From assembly GCF_037963865.1 (NCBI RefSeq), contig NZ_CP150170.1:7254001-7318000 (forward strand): DNA of 64,000 nucleotides, in the 5' to 3' direction. The first letter of the stretch is position 1; every line of letters starts with the position of its first letter. The notes under the pieces are model-generated. The model did no database searches. It was not told where the DNA came from and saw only the letters and a program-made list of their open reading frames with translations. This stretch comes from Paenibacillus sp. FSL R10-2734 (GTDB lineage: Bacteria; Bacillota; Bacilli; Paenibacillales; Paenibacillaceae). A program made the translations under genes and the position numbers. Below are positions 18,522 through 27,130 of the stretch, one piece after another.

Positions 18522-18538
18522 GTTTCATTAAATGAAAC
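18522..18538. promoter_or_regulatory. Palindromic candidate operator for the IclR-family regulator
   Basis: GTTTCATTAAATGAAAC is a perfect 17-bp palindrome with 8-bp arms around a central A, lying 17 bp upstream of the regulator's GTG. IclR-family proteins commonly bind A/T-centred TTTCA/TGAAA-type palindromes close to their own promoters. Confidence 0.6.
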
Positions 18539-18778
18539 GCGGTTACATTATTATTAATTCTATCTTAGTGCAAAACTCTACGGAAAGTCCAGTATATTCA
18601 ATGAGCCTGTAAAGACTGACCCGCACTTTACAGTTATATTACAAAAGGGTGTATTTCATTGACTTTGTAAGGGCTTAAACTTACGATAAACATATACAAT
18701 CATTACTGATGCTTTAGAATCATTTTCGACAAATTATCCTAGGCACTAGTACTCACATCATACTTAGGAGGGGACCTT

Positions 18779-19819
18779 ATGGATCTGACAACTAGCCGAA
18801 CCGGCACGTCAGTCTCCCGTCGTCCTAAACTACCTAAACAGGGCAGTTCATCACGACTTTCGCTGCGGATGATCCGTGTTAAGCATATTATCGTTGCATT
18901 GCTATTATCTATATTTTTCTTTTTAGTATTTTGTTTTGTTTCGCTCCATGGTTACATCGCTTGGGTACTATCCAATCCAACTGTCGCTCCACTGTATTCC
19001 AATCCTATGATTGCAAAAGGCCTCGCCTACGAGGATGTAACCTTCCCTGCTAAGGATGGTAGTCGCATGATGAGCGGTTGGTATATTCCAGTCGAGGGAG
19101 CTACTAAGACTATCATATTCAGTCATGGATATGGCGCCAACCGCGAAGAGTCTTGGGTACCCATGTACGATCTAGCTCACTATGCGCACAGCCTGAATTT
19201 CAATGTCGTGATGTTTGACTACGGCTTCGCTGCTCATGGCAACAAGGATATTGCAACCGGCGGCAAAAAAGAATCTCAGCAGCTTCTTGGCGCCATTGAT
19301 TTCGCTAAAGAACGCGGAGCTGAGGAGCTCGTAGTTTGGGGCTTCTCCATGGGTGCAGGCACAGCACTGCAAGCAGGATTAGTATCTGAGGACATCGACG
19401 CGATGATTCTGGACAGCACCTTTTTGTTAGAACCAGACACGCTGTACCATAATATTAAGCAGAATATAGACCTGCCTCGACAGCCTTCCCTAGCGATTAT
19501 GGAAATGCTGTTCCCAGTGCTGAACGGTACGGGGCTGGATCAAATTCCTTATGCAAAGGTCAAATCGAAAGACTATCCTTTCCCTATCCTATTCATGCAT
19601 GGAACTAAAGACGATAAAGCTCCTTATCCTATTGCCGAAGAACTAGCAGCGAACCAGCACAATCCATTCTCTGATTCATGGATCATTGAAGGTAGTCATC
19701 ATGAGCTGTTGTTCCGTGAGCACCCCCGTGAGTATTTGCGACGGGTGTCAGCTTTCTTAGGGAATGTTCATCTGGCCAAAACCATTAATAGTGAGCAGCC
19801 AGCAATGGCAAGTAATTAA
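18779..19819 (+). CDS. Membrane-anchored alpha/beta hydrolase
   Basis: A 346-residue protein with a basic 36-residue N-terminus, one transmembrane helix (about 37-60, IIVALLLSIFFFLVFCF) and an alpha/beta-hydrolase domain presumed to face outside. Visible elements are the oxyanion HGYGANR segment, nucleophile elbow WGFSMGAG, acid DSTF or HGTKDDKAPY and terminal histidine EGSHHELLF. It resembles the YqkD/YfhR-type serine hydrolases; the substrate is unknown. ATG 18779 follows TTAGGAGGGG. It is monocistronic, with a terminator at 19870-19922. Confidence 0.87.
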   Translation: MDLTTSRTGTSVSRRPKLPKQGSSSRLSLRMIRVKHIIVALLLSIFFFLVFCFVSLHGYIAWVLSNPTVAPLYSNPMIAKGLAYEDVTFPAKDGSRMMSGWYIPVEGATKTIIFSHGYGANREESWVPMYDLAHYAHSLNFNVVMFDYGFAAHGNKDIATGGKKESQQLLGAIDFAKERGAEELVVWGFSMGAGTALQAGLVSEDIDAMILDSTFLLEPDTLYHNIKQNIDLPRQPSLAIMEMLFPVLNGTGLDQIPYAKVKSKDYPFPILFMHGTKDDKAPYPIAEELAANQHNPFSDSWIIEGSHHELLFREHPREYLRRVSAFLGNVHLAKTINSEQPAMASN

Positions 19820-19869
19820 CTAAGCACCCATTTATCACGACGAAAACTTACGTAAACTATAACCAAACG

Positions 19870-19922
19870 AACAGCCTCTTCCAGGGACAGAAAGAAGTAT
19901 ACCCAGGGAAGAGGCTGTTTCC
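19870..19922 (+). terminator. Intrinsic terminator of the anchored hydrolase gene
   Basis: AACAGCCTCTTCC and GGAAGAGGCTGTT form a 13-bp perfect stem with a 24-nt loop, then TTTCC. Confidence 0.7.
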
Positions 19923-19969
19923 ATCCTCAGGAAAGCAGAACCCCAAGGGGCACGCCGAATGATATGTTC

Positions 19970-19999
19970 TTCATAAGCTTCCAAACCCGCTCATATAAT
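19970..19999 (+). promoter_or_regulatory. Possible promoter of the DUF2935-SOD gene
   Basis: TTCATA (19970-19975), an 18-bp spacer and consensus TATAAT (19994-19999), 37 bp before the ATG. Confidence 0.45.
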
Positions 20000-20036
20000 G
20001 AACTGATGAAGACATATCACGGGAGGTTTTCTTGGC

Positions 20037-21215
20037 ATGCTATATGTATATGGGCCGATGCTGCCAGTACGCATTCTAGAAGAAATCGTATTTTGGAAAA
20101 CACAAGAGAAAGAGCATACCGAGGTTATCAAGGCGATTGTGCCTAAATTGGAAGAGCCTTATGTTAAGCTACTGGATGAATGGGCCGTTGTTTTCGGTGC
20201 AACGGAGCAAGCGGCACAGCAGCTATTGAATGCTGCTCTTTCCCCCTCACCTCCGAATCAGGCTGAACTCGCTGCAGAAACGGAGAAGCTATTGCTTATC
20301 TCTTGCACCCAATCACAAGAATTCATTCGGCAGCTTTTTGCCATCATGGAGAGTAGCGCAGCAGTCAAAGCCGTTCCCCTTTCAACCACTGTAATCCTGC
20401 ACATTATTCGCGAATCGGAATACTTCCTCGCCGTACTGCAAACCCTGAGCTCGCCCGGAAAGCTATCGCAAATCATGCGTGATTACACAGAGGAATATGT
20501 CGTAAGAATCAATACAGAAAATATCACACGGAACGATGCATTCACCACTTTCACTGATACTGTTCCTGATACCCAAGATAGAAACGGCGCAGTACCCATT
20601 GGCGGCCATACGCTACCACCTTTGCCCTATGCTTATAATGCACTGGAACCGTACATTGACGAGAAGACGATGAGAATTCATCACGATAAGCATCATCAAA
20701 GTTATGTAGATGGATTGAACAAGGCTGAAGTTAAACTAGCCGATTCCCGTAAAAACGGTGACTTTGATCTTGTTAAACATTGGGAGAGGGAGCTCGCCTT
20801 TAATGGCGCCGGCCATTATCTCCACACAATCTTTTGGAACGTGATGTCTCCTCAAGGTGGGGGGCGCCCAACCGGAGCGCTACTGGAAGCTATCGAGCAA
20901 AGCTTTGGAAGCTATGACAGCTTCAAGAAGCAGTTCACCGAAGCTGCGATTAAGGTAGAAGGTGGCGGATGGGCCATTCTTGTTTGGAGTCCGCGCAGCC
21001 ATAGACTAGAAATTCTCACCGCAGAAAAACATCAAAATTTATCGCAATGGGATGTTGTTCCGCTCTTAGCCTTGGATGTATGGGAACACGCCTATTACTT
21101 GAAGCATCAGAATAATCGTGCTGATTATATTAACGATTGGTGGAAGGTTGTTAACTGGCCATATGTGTCAGAGCGTTATGCTGCCGCTAGTAAACTGGCA
21201 TGGAAACCCTACTGA
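20037..21215 (+). CDS. sodF: Superoxide dismutase (SodF type) fused to an N-terminal DUF2935-like helical domain
   Basis: A 392-residue protein. Residues 1-160 are two helical repeats with carboxylate/His patterns (ILEEIVFWKTQEKEHTEVI and ILHIIRESEYFLAVL), matching the DUF2935 ferritin-like type. From about residue 185 (PIGGHTLPPLPYAYNALEP) to the C-terminus it is a complete Fe/Mn SOD with ligands in MRIHHDKHH, GAGHYLHTIFW and LDVWEHAYYL, ending in KPY. The catalytic half closely resembles Bacillus SodF, which has a different, shorter N-terminal extension. The helical domain might load or hold metal; that is inference. The start is ATG 20037 behind GGGAGG. Confidence 0.9.
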   Translation: MLYVYGPMLPVRILEEIVFWKTQEKEHTEVIKAIVPKLEEPYVKLLDEWAVVFGATEQAAQQLLNAALSPSPPNQAELAAETEKLLLISCTQSQEFIRQLFAIMESSAAVKAVPLSTTVILHIIRESEYFLAVLQTLSSPGKLSQIMRDYTEEYVVRINTENITRNDAFTTFTDTVPDTQDRNGAVPIGGHTLPPLPYAYNALEPYIDEKTMRIHHDKHHQSYVDGLNKAEVKLADSRKNGDFDLVKHWERELAFNGAGHYLHTIFWNVMSPQGGGRPTGALLEAIEQSFGSYDSFKKQFTEAAIKVEGGGWAILVWSPRSHRLEILTAEKHQNLSQWDVVPLLALDVWEHAYYLKHQNNRADYINDWWKVVNWPYVSERYAAASKLAWKPY

Positions 21216-21266
21216 TCTCATTCCAATTGGCGAAGAACATCTCTTTTTTTCCATTAAATGACCCAA

Positions 21267-21306
21267 AAGGGCCTACCGTTCACATCAAGCGAACGATAGG
21301 CCCTTC
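21267..21306. terminator. Bidirectional terminator between sodF and folE
   Basis: AAGGGCCTACCGTTC and GAACGATAGGCCCTT make a 15-bp stem with one mismatch; short T-rich tracts follow on both strands. It serves the convergent sodF and folE. Confidence 0.85.
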
Positions 21307-21335
21307 TAATTCCGAGGTATAAACACCTCTATATA

Positions 21336-21929
21336 CTATTCCTTAATCAAGCTTAGAAACTCCGCACGTGCGGCGGCATTCTCCCGGAAGACCCCTCTAG
21401 TAGCCATGGTTACCGTCTTGCTGCCTGGCTTCTTCACTCCACGAGCACACATACAAAGATGTTCACCTTCCACAACGACCATAACGCCGTGAGGGCCTAA
21501 CACCTCCGTCATAATATCAGCAATTTGCGTCGTAATGCGTTCTTGAACCTGCAAACGCCGACTCACTGCTTCCACAAGGCGAGCTAATTTGCTGAGTCCA
21601 GCAATTCGTCCGCTCGGGATGTACCCAATATGCACTTTACCGAAGAAAGGAGCCATGTGGTGCTCACATTGGCTGTAATAGACGATATCCTTAACGATCA
21701 CTAGCTCTTCATGAGACTCATCAAAAGTAACGCCGAGCGCCTCGCGGGGATCTATCGAATAACCGCCGAATATCTCCTCGTACATCCGCGTAACACGTGC
21801 TGGTGTTTCCAGCAGTCCCTCGCGGCCGGTATCTTCACCGATTAATTCTAATATTTTCTCAACGTGATACTCGATTTGCTCACGGTTCTCAGAAACTTTA
21901 CCGTTCACATATTCCTTGATGTTCCCCAT
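21336..21929 (-). CDS. folE: GTP cyclohydrolase I
   Basis: A 197-residue zinc enzyme that converts GTP to 7,8-dihydroneopterin triphosphate, the first step of folate synthesis. Signature segments: EGLLETPARVTRMYEE, YSQCEHHMAPFFGKVHIGY (zinc Cys and catalytic His), GLSKLARLVE and GEHLCMCARGVKKPGS (second zinc Cys). I start it at ATG 21929 (MGNIKEYV) with GGGGGAG 5 nt upstream; an upstream in-frame ATG would lengthen it by ten residues without homology. It is followed by the bidirectional terminator. Confidence 0.95.
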   Translation of the reverse strand: MGNIKEYVNGKVSENREQIEYHVEKILELIGEDTGREGLLETPARVTRMYEEIFGGYSIDPREALGVTFDESHEELVIVKDIVYYSQCEHHMAPFFGKVHIGYIPSGRIAGLSKLARLVEAVSRRLQVQERITTQIADIMTEVLGPHGVMVVVEGEHLCMCARGVKKPGSKTVTMATRGVFRENAAARAEFLSLIKE

Positions 21930-21974
21930 GATGTCTCCCCCTTCCGCACCCGTATACATTCTATCCGGACTCGG

Positions 21975-22232
21975 TTACTTACTTCTACGTTTATTCCCTT
22001 TAGCTGCTCCTGGGCGGGCGCCTGTCTGATTCGGATTCTGATTCTTCATCATTTGCTGGGCACGTTGCATTTGTTTCCCATTCAGGTTATAGCCCATTTG
22101 TTTTGCAACCTTTTGCAGCATTTCAGGATCATTCTGCATAGTTGTCATTTGTCTGCGCAGATAATACACACCGATAAAAAATCCACCGATGAGACCTACG
22201 ACTAATGTAATAATAGGTAATGCGATATTCAT
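21975..22232 (-). CDS. YneF family (UPF0154) small membrane protein
   Basis: An 85-residue protein with one N-terminal transmembrane helix (about residues 4-26) and a basic cytoplasmic tail rich in Gln, Asn and Met. Helix end LRRQMTTMQNDPEMLQKVAKQMGY is cut here in description: the diagnostic core is NDPEMLQKVAKQMG. The tail is longer than in Bacillus YneF. The function is unknown. It lies just upstream of folE. Confidence 0.85.
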   Translation of the reverse strand: MNIALPIITLVVGLIGGFFIGVYYLRRQMTTMQNDPEMLQKVAKQMGYNLNGKQMQRAQQMMKNQNPNQTGARPGAAKGNKRRSK

Positions 22233-22353
22233 CTAAAGCCCACCCCTACACTCTATTGTCTGCATCGCCATATGGCGCGCGAATCTATCATAGCATTTCG
22301 AGAACTGGACAGCAATTGGGAATATACAACCTGTCTATGATCTCTTTCCTTCA

Positions 22354-23559
22354 TTAAACATCACTGTCCTCTTGTACCTGCTTCGCAGTAAGGAGTACAT
22401 CCTGCGCTCGACTCAGCATTTGCCTTACTATGTCATGCTCCTCGCGCTCTAAAGCCGATTCTACGGCAGCTAGAGCCTCCTCACCACCGATACGTCCCAG
22501 CGCCCACGCAGCAGTGCCTCGCATCTCAGGCCGTGGCTCTTTCAGAACAATTTCTGATAGCTTTGGCACAGCGCCCGCTTCCTTGAAATTGCCGAGGCCG
22601 ATGATCGCATTGCGCTGAATCGGCTTTTTACCTCTCCAGGCAGCAGAGCTGCTACCGAACCTATCCTTAAACTCGCGATTGCTAAGATCAAGGATCGGTA
22701 ATAGCAGCGGCTTCACGATCTCAGGATCTGGAAGCATCTGAGGGCGATGATTCCAGTTCTTCCCCCTGTTCTTGGGACATACAATCTGGCAGGTGTCACA
22801 GCCGTACAGACGGTTGCCAATCTTGGTCATGTACTCCTCACTCAGAAATCCTTTGGTCTGCGTCAGATAAGAGATACAAGCCTGTGCATTAAGCTGCCCC
22901 GGACCCACCAACGCTCCAGTTGGACAAGCATCAATACACTTGGTACACTCCCCGCACCCTTCCTCGACTGCCTCGTCCGGAGGAAAAGGTATGTTCGTAA
23001 CCATCTCCCCAAGAAAAATCCAAGACCCCCATTTGGGAGAGATGATGGAACAGTTTTTGCCGCTAAAGCCTATTCCCGCTCTTTCAGCGACTGCTCTATC
23101 TACCAGCACACCGGTATCCACCATGCTTTCCAGCACAGCCTCCGGTACACGCTCATGAATAAAATCCTCTAACTTACTTAATGCTTCCCTTAGCACATGA
23201 TGATAATCCCTGCCCCATGATGTTCGAGCGAGAATGCCTCTGCGCGCACCTGGCTCAGACTTCGGAGGGTTCTCCATTTTGGAAGGGTAAGCCACCGCAA
23301 TTGAAATAATAGATAGCGGCTTGTCCCCGGAGGACAGTGCGGGAATCGTCCTTTTATCCAGATCCGGTTCCTCGAAACCAGAGTCATAGCCTTTGTCCCG
23401 ATGGTCTTGCAAAATATTTTTTAAATATAAAAATGGCTCTGCAGTAGTAAACCCGATATCATCAATACCGAGTGACGATGCAGCCTCCTTAATTTCAGCT
23501 TTGAGCTGTGCCCACTTGGAAGGCGGGGGAGCATAAGGTGACTGAAATGTATTGTTCAT
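22354..23559 (-). CDS. queG: Epoxyqueuosine reductase with C-terminal HEAT-like repeats
   Basis: A 401-residue cobalamin- and iron-sulfur-dependent enzyme that reduces epoxyqueuosine to queuosine in tRNA. The core carries VDTGVLVDRAVAERAGIGF with the catalytic Asp, GKNCSIISP, and two 4Fe-4S motifs CGECTKCIDACPTGAL and CDTCQIVCPKN. The last 80 residues are HEAT-type helical repeats (GTAAWALGRIGGEEALAAV), as in the longer Bacillus-type QueG. The start at ATG 23559 has GGAG upstream. Queuosine synthesis genes other than folE are not present in the window. Confidence 0.94.
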   Translation of the reverse strand: MNNTFQSPYAPPPSKWAQLKAEIKEAASSLGIDDIGFTTAEPFLYLKNILQDHRDKGYDSGFEEPDLDKRTIPALSSGDKPLSIISIAVAYPSKMENPPKSEPGARRGILARTSWGRDYHHVLREALSKLEDFIHERVPEAVLESMVDTGVLVDRAVAERAGIGFSGKNCSIISPKWGSWIFLGEMVTNIPFPPDEAVEEGCGECTKCIDACPTGALVGPGQLNAQACISYLTQTKGFLSEEYMTKIGNRLYGCDTCQIVCPKNRGKNWNHRPQMLPDPEIVKPLLLPILDLSNREFKDRFGSSSAAWRGKKPIQRNAIIGLGNFKEAGAVPKLSEIVLKEPRPEMRGTAAWALGRIGGEEALAAVESALEREEHDIVRQMLSRAQDVLLTAKQVQEDSDV

Positions 23560-23588
23560 TTCCGCCTTCTCCTTTTTCTATGAATTTC

Positions 23589-24197
23589 TTATAGTCCTTT
23601 CAGTTTAGACAGCGGCCACCATATATAATCCGCCCTGCCTACAATCAAGTCCTGCGGGATGGAGCCGAAATAACGACTGTCTTTGCTTGCTGAGGCATGC
23701 CGGTTATCTCCCATGACAAAATAGTTTCCGCTTTCTACGGTTAACGCCGCAAAATCAGGGTCTTCAATCTCGGTATCTATATAGGGCTCATTCACTATTT
23801 TTCCATTTACATATAACTGGTGATCCTTAACTTCTATGATATCTCCAGGTATGCCAATGACTCGTTTCACCAAAAACTCCTTACGACTGGGTCCAGTGCT
23901 CGGATCATGAAGAATGACAACATCCCCGTGTTTCGGGTTTACAAACATCAATGACAGCTTATTAATGAAGAGCCTCTCACCTTCCAAAAGCGTTGGCTGC
24001 ATAGACTGGCCTTTAACCGTTGAAATATTGAACACAAAGATATTAAGAACCGACATCACCGCAAAAACAACTACCGCTGTAAGCAACCAATCCTTCAATT
24101 CCGCGGCCAAACGACCTCCACAGCCTTTCTTTGATCTGGAGCTTCTATGTCTCTGTTTCCGATTCCGCATGAACTCTACTTGGGGCTCCTGACTCAA
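23589..24197 (-). CDS. lepB: Type I signal peptidase
   Basis: A 202-residue membrane serine protease that cleaves signal peptides. A basic N-terminus is followed by one transmembrane helix (about 36-57) and then the catalytic boxes: GQSMQPTL with nucleophile Ser65, GDVVIL, KRVIGIPGD with general-base Lys111, and GDNRHASASKDSR. Its length and single helix fit Bacillus-type SipS/SipT enzymes. The start is TTG 24197 after GAGGTGA. It lies 30 bp upstream of queG and may be co-transcribed with it. Confidence 0.95.
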   Translation of the reverse strand: MSQEPQVEFMRNRKQRHRSSRSKKGCGGRLAAELKDWLLTAVVVFAVMSVLNIFVFNISTVKGQSMQPTLLEGERLFINKLSLMFVNPKHGDVVILHDPSTGPSRKEFLVKRVIGIPGDIIEVKDHQLYVNGKIVNEPYIDTEIEDPDFAALTVESGNYFVMGDNRHASASKDSRYFGSIPQDLIVGRADYIWWPLSKLKGL

Positions 24198-24386
24198 TAT
24201 GTCACCTCATATTCTCGATTATTGAAGTCTATACTTTCAGATATTATAACAATAAAAAAGCATATCTCCCAGCCATTAGCAATGGACTTCTGGAAAATAC
24301 GCTTGAGTATGAATGTATCAGACTATATCATCAACTATAGTTCTTTATTTGGAAAATGTTTCCGCTTACGCGGCTGAGTAATTCAA

Positions 24387-24806
24387 TTACCCAACAATGC
24401 TCAGCTTCCGGACAGATTTGAAAATCTGATCCTCGCTATATCCCATAGCTTCATACAATGGCAAAGCAAAAGAATTATGCTCATCGACAGCTACGTAGAT
24501 ACCACTAACCTTACGAGCTTGAAACCTGGATTCCATAGCCGATACCAGACTTCTACCGACTCCTCTGCGGCGATAATCAGGATGTACAGCAATCCGGAAA
24601 TAACAACCGTGGTTTTTCTCAATCGTACCAATCAGTGCTCCAACAATTTCTTCTTCATCTTCCGCAACTACAATGAGATCTGAATCCCATGAAAGCTGCC
24701 TGGAGAAAGGCTCGATAGTGTTCTCGAAACACTCTTCCGATAATGCAGTTTGCAGCAAATCAGTCACAGGGCTAACGTCGCTTAATTGAAAGGAACGAAC
24801 GTGCAT
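24387..24806 (-). CDS. GNAT family N-acetyltransferase
   Basis: A 139-residue single-domain acetyltransferase. The acetyl-CoA loop is RIAVHPDYRRRGVGRSLV, followed by VDEHNSFALPLYEAMGY. Substrate unknown. ATG 24806 has GGGAG about 9 nt upstream. It is flanked by intergenic DNA on both sides and has no operon partner. Confidence 0.9.
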   Translation of the reverse strand: MHVRSFQLSDVSPVTDLLQTALSEECFENTIEPFSRQLSWDSDLIVVAEDEEEIVGALIGTIEKNHGCYFRIAVHPDYRRRGVGRSLVSAMESRFQARKVSGIYVAVDEHNSFALPLYEAMGYSEDQIFKSVRKLSIVG

Positions 24807-25284
24807 TCTTTAAAATCTCCCTTGTCTATGGCTTATGAATTTAACAAAAAGAAGGGGTTCCCTTAACATTGAGAAAATAAAAAAAAGCATCAAATACCGA
24901 GGAATACCTGCTTTTAAATCTATTAAAGCACACTTTTCTCGTGATATCATCACTTTTCTTTTGAAAGCGCTTAATATCAAGCGTTTACATTTTAGAAAGA
25001 TTCATTGTTTCATTATAAGGGTAATGATATAGATATATGTCTATAGGGAAAAAGCTCATCCATTTAACATTTTATACACAATTGGTAATCTAGTTTACAC
25101 TCCTAATATACTTTATAAACATTTATGTTTGTTTAGTGTTGCATTATTGTTCTAGATACTGTTTAATTAAAGTATCCTATTGGGCGATACCCTATAGTAC
25201 ATATCAACAATAAAGAATTTTGACGATAAACCGCCAGAATTCTTTATCTATACAAATTCTAATATACTCAGGAGGGATTTTTCC
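24807..25284. other. Intergenic region upstream of sodA with a leader hairpin
   Basis: This 478-bp A+T-rich stretch holds no credible gene; a 65-codon plus-strand frame at 24835 lacks a ribosome site. A perfect 10-bp inverted repeat, ATAAAGAATT (25210-25219) and AATTCTTTAT (25238-25247), lies 38 bp before the sodA start and would form a hairpin in its leader. TCATTA-6-TAATGA, around 25010-25030, is another small palindrome. I could not fix the sodA promoter. Confidence 0.5.
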
Positions 25285-25893
25285 ATGGCATTTCAATTAC
25301 CAGCACTTCCTTATGCAAACAACGCACTCGAACCACACATCGACGCATTAACGATGGAAATTCACCATGACAGACACCATAACACATATGTGACTAATCT
25401 GAACGCAGCTTTGGAAAAGGCACCTGAATTGCAAGGCAAAAGCATTGAAGAGCTTCTTACTGATCTGAACGCTGTACCAGAAGCTATCCGTACTGCTGTT
25501 CGCAACAACGGTGGTGGACACGCTAACCACACTCTGTTCTGGGAAGTTATCGGACCAAACGGCGGTGGCGCACCAACTGGCGCATTGGCAGCAGCTATTG
25601 ATAGTGAGCTAGGTGGATTTGATAAATTCAAAGAAGATTTCGCAGCAGCAGCAACTACTCGTTTCGGCAGTGGCTGGGCTTGGCTAGTTGTTAAAGATGG
25701 CAAACTGGCAGTAACAAGCACACCTAACCAAGACAACCCAATCAGCGAAGGCGCTACTCCAATCCTCGGACTAGATGTATGGGAGCACGCTTACTACCTG
25801 AACTACCAAAACAAACGCCCTGATTACATCAAAGCGTTCTGGAACGTAGTAAACTGGGAAGAAGTTGGCAAACGTTACGAAAGCGCGAAATAA
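25285..25893 (+). CDS. sodA: Manganese superoxide dismutase
   Basis: A 202-residue enzyme that converts superoxide to H2O2 and O2. The whole family pattern is intact: FQLPALPYANNALEPHID, MEIHHDRHHNTYV (first His ligand), NNGGGHANHTLFW (second His), GSGWAWLVV and GLDVWEHAYYLNYQNKRPDY (Asp and His ligands). ATG 25285 follows CAGGAGGG. It is monocistronic with a terminator at 25961. It is the second SOD within 5 kb of the SodF-type fusion, and the two differ in length and N-terminal architecture. Confidence 0.97.
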   Translation: MAFQLPALPYANNALEPHIDALTMEIHHDRHHNTYVTNLNAALEKAPELQGKSIEELLTDLNAVPEAIRTAVRNNGGGHANHTLFWEVIGPNGGGAPTGALAAAIDSELGGFDKFKEDFAAAATTRFGSGWAWLVVKDGKLAVTSTPNQDNPISEGATPILGLDVWEHAYYLNYQNKRPDYIKAFWNVVNWEEVGKRYESAK

Positions 25894-25960
25894 GGAATTA
25901 TATTACGGATAAAGTCATAGTCTTCAAGGCTGTGGATTTACCGTTTAACTAAGCACAAAT

Positions 25961-26010
25961 AAAGAAGGTATCTCAGAGCCGCAATGGCTAGGGGATACCT
26001 TCTTTTGTTT
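25961..26010 (+). terminator. Intrinsic terminator of sodA
   Basis: AAAGAAGGTATC (25961-25972) pairs with GATACCTTCTTT (25994-26005), followed by TGTTT. Confidence 0.85.
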
Positions 26011-26050
26011 GGGTGGGGATGAGTTTGGAAAGATAGTTTGTTAGTGAGAT

Positions 26051-26155
26051 GGTTCGTTTGGGAGTCGGTTCGTTAAAGCAGGTTCGTTGGAAACAGGTTC
26101 GTTAGAAACAGGTTCGTTAGAAATAGGTTCGTTAGAACAGATTCGTTTAAAAACA
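26051..26155. repeat. Seven 14-16-bp tandem repeats, GGTTCGTTAGAAACA type
   Basis: Units start GGTTCGTT (the last GATTCGTT) at 26051, 26067, 26081, 26096, 26111, 26126 and 26140. The inner copies are nearly identical and the edges degenerate. A plus-strand frame through it reads a Gly-Ser-Leu-Glu repeat but has no ribosome site. Confidence 0.9.
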
Positions 26156-26285
26156 AGTAGAGCAGATCTTTTTCCTCGGACATCGTTTTTTTATGCCGCC
26201 TTAATGCGGATCAATGAATGTGGATCGAGACTCCCCTTTATCGTAATTCAGTTGGAAAGACGCATAAATGAAGCATTATGCCTCT

Positions 26286-26477
26286 GAATAGGGAAAAACT
26301 CCCTATAATTCTGCTCATTTGCTCTATAAATACGAGTAATCAGGGAAAAACTCCCTATAAATCATCCATTTTAGAGCATATTTCGGGTATTCTCCCAAAT
26401 TATAGGGATATTTTCCCTGTAAACATCAAATGCAGGTCCCTTCAGCCAGTTTATAGGGAGGAATTCCCTATAAACTG
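26286..26477. repeat. Cluster of four TATAGGGA-type hairpins with 5-nt loops
   Basis: Four stem-loops with AGGGA/TCCCT cores lie 50-58 bp apart: 26288-26306 (7-bp stem), 26342-26356 (5-bp), 26400-26422 (9-bp with one mismatch, TTATAGGGA) and 26447-26477 (13-bp perfect, CAGTTTATAGGGA). Each has a 5-nt loop (AAAAC, AAAAC, TATTT, GGAAT). The loops differ while the stems are conserved, as expected of a family maintained for its structure. Confidence 0.85.
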
Positions 26478-26520
26478 CCCGCGGGGGTGAAGTAAGAGAT
26501 CATATATAGATGCGAACCCC

Positions 26521-27130
26521 ACTCTCTCTTCACATAACCCATACATTCACCACATTTAACTCATCTACATACTCAACTCACTTAGCACAATCGAATCATT
26601 CTACGCATCAAACTACATAAACACATCCAACTCTCTTAGCGCACTCGACGTAACTAACACATCAACACACTCAACTCACTTAGCGCACTCGACGCATCTA
26701 ACACATCAAACTACATCAACACACTCAGCGCACTCGACGCATCTGTCACATCAACACATTCAACTCACTCGACGCATCTAACACATCAATACACCAACAC
26801 ACTCAACTCAGCACAATCGACGTATCTAACACATCAATACACTCGGCACAATCGAAGCATTCTACACATCAAACTACATCAACACACTCTACGCATCTAC
26901 ACCATTTAACTCACTTAGCACACTAAACGCATCTAACACATCTAACACATCTAACACATCAAACTACATCAACACACTCAACTCAATTAGTACAAACGAG
27001 CATTCAACACTTCAAACTACATCAACACATTTAACTCATTCTACACATTCAACTCTATCGACGCATCTAACACATCAACTCACTCAGCACAATCGAAACC
27101 TTCTACACAACAAACACATCGACACATTCA
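26521..27130. repeat. About 600 bp of G-poor degenerate repeats between sodA and mutY
   Basis: The plus strand is almost without G (none in 26521-26580, four in 26581-26640), about one third C, and otherwise A/T. It is built of shuffled short words: CATCAAACTACATCAACACA (around 26704, 26868, 26958 and variants), GCGCACTCGACGCATCT (around 26640-26780) and GCACAATCGA (four sites). The words recur at roughly 50-60-bp intervals without a strict period. No reading frame of any length is open on either strand. Nothing else is visible up to the mutY stop at 27266. Confidence 0.85.

Noticed and set aside
24835..25032. 65-codon plus-strand frame before sodA
   Set aside because: No ribosome site, and Lys/Ile-rich translation as expected of A+T-rich intergenic DNA.
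26087..26287. Frame with Gly-Ser-Leu-Glu repeats
   Set aside because: It is a translation of the 15-bp tandem repeat with no ribosome site or homologous features.
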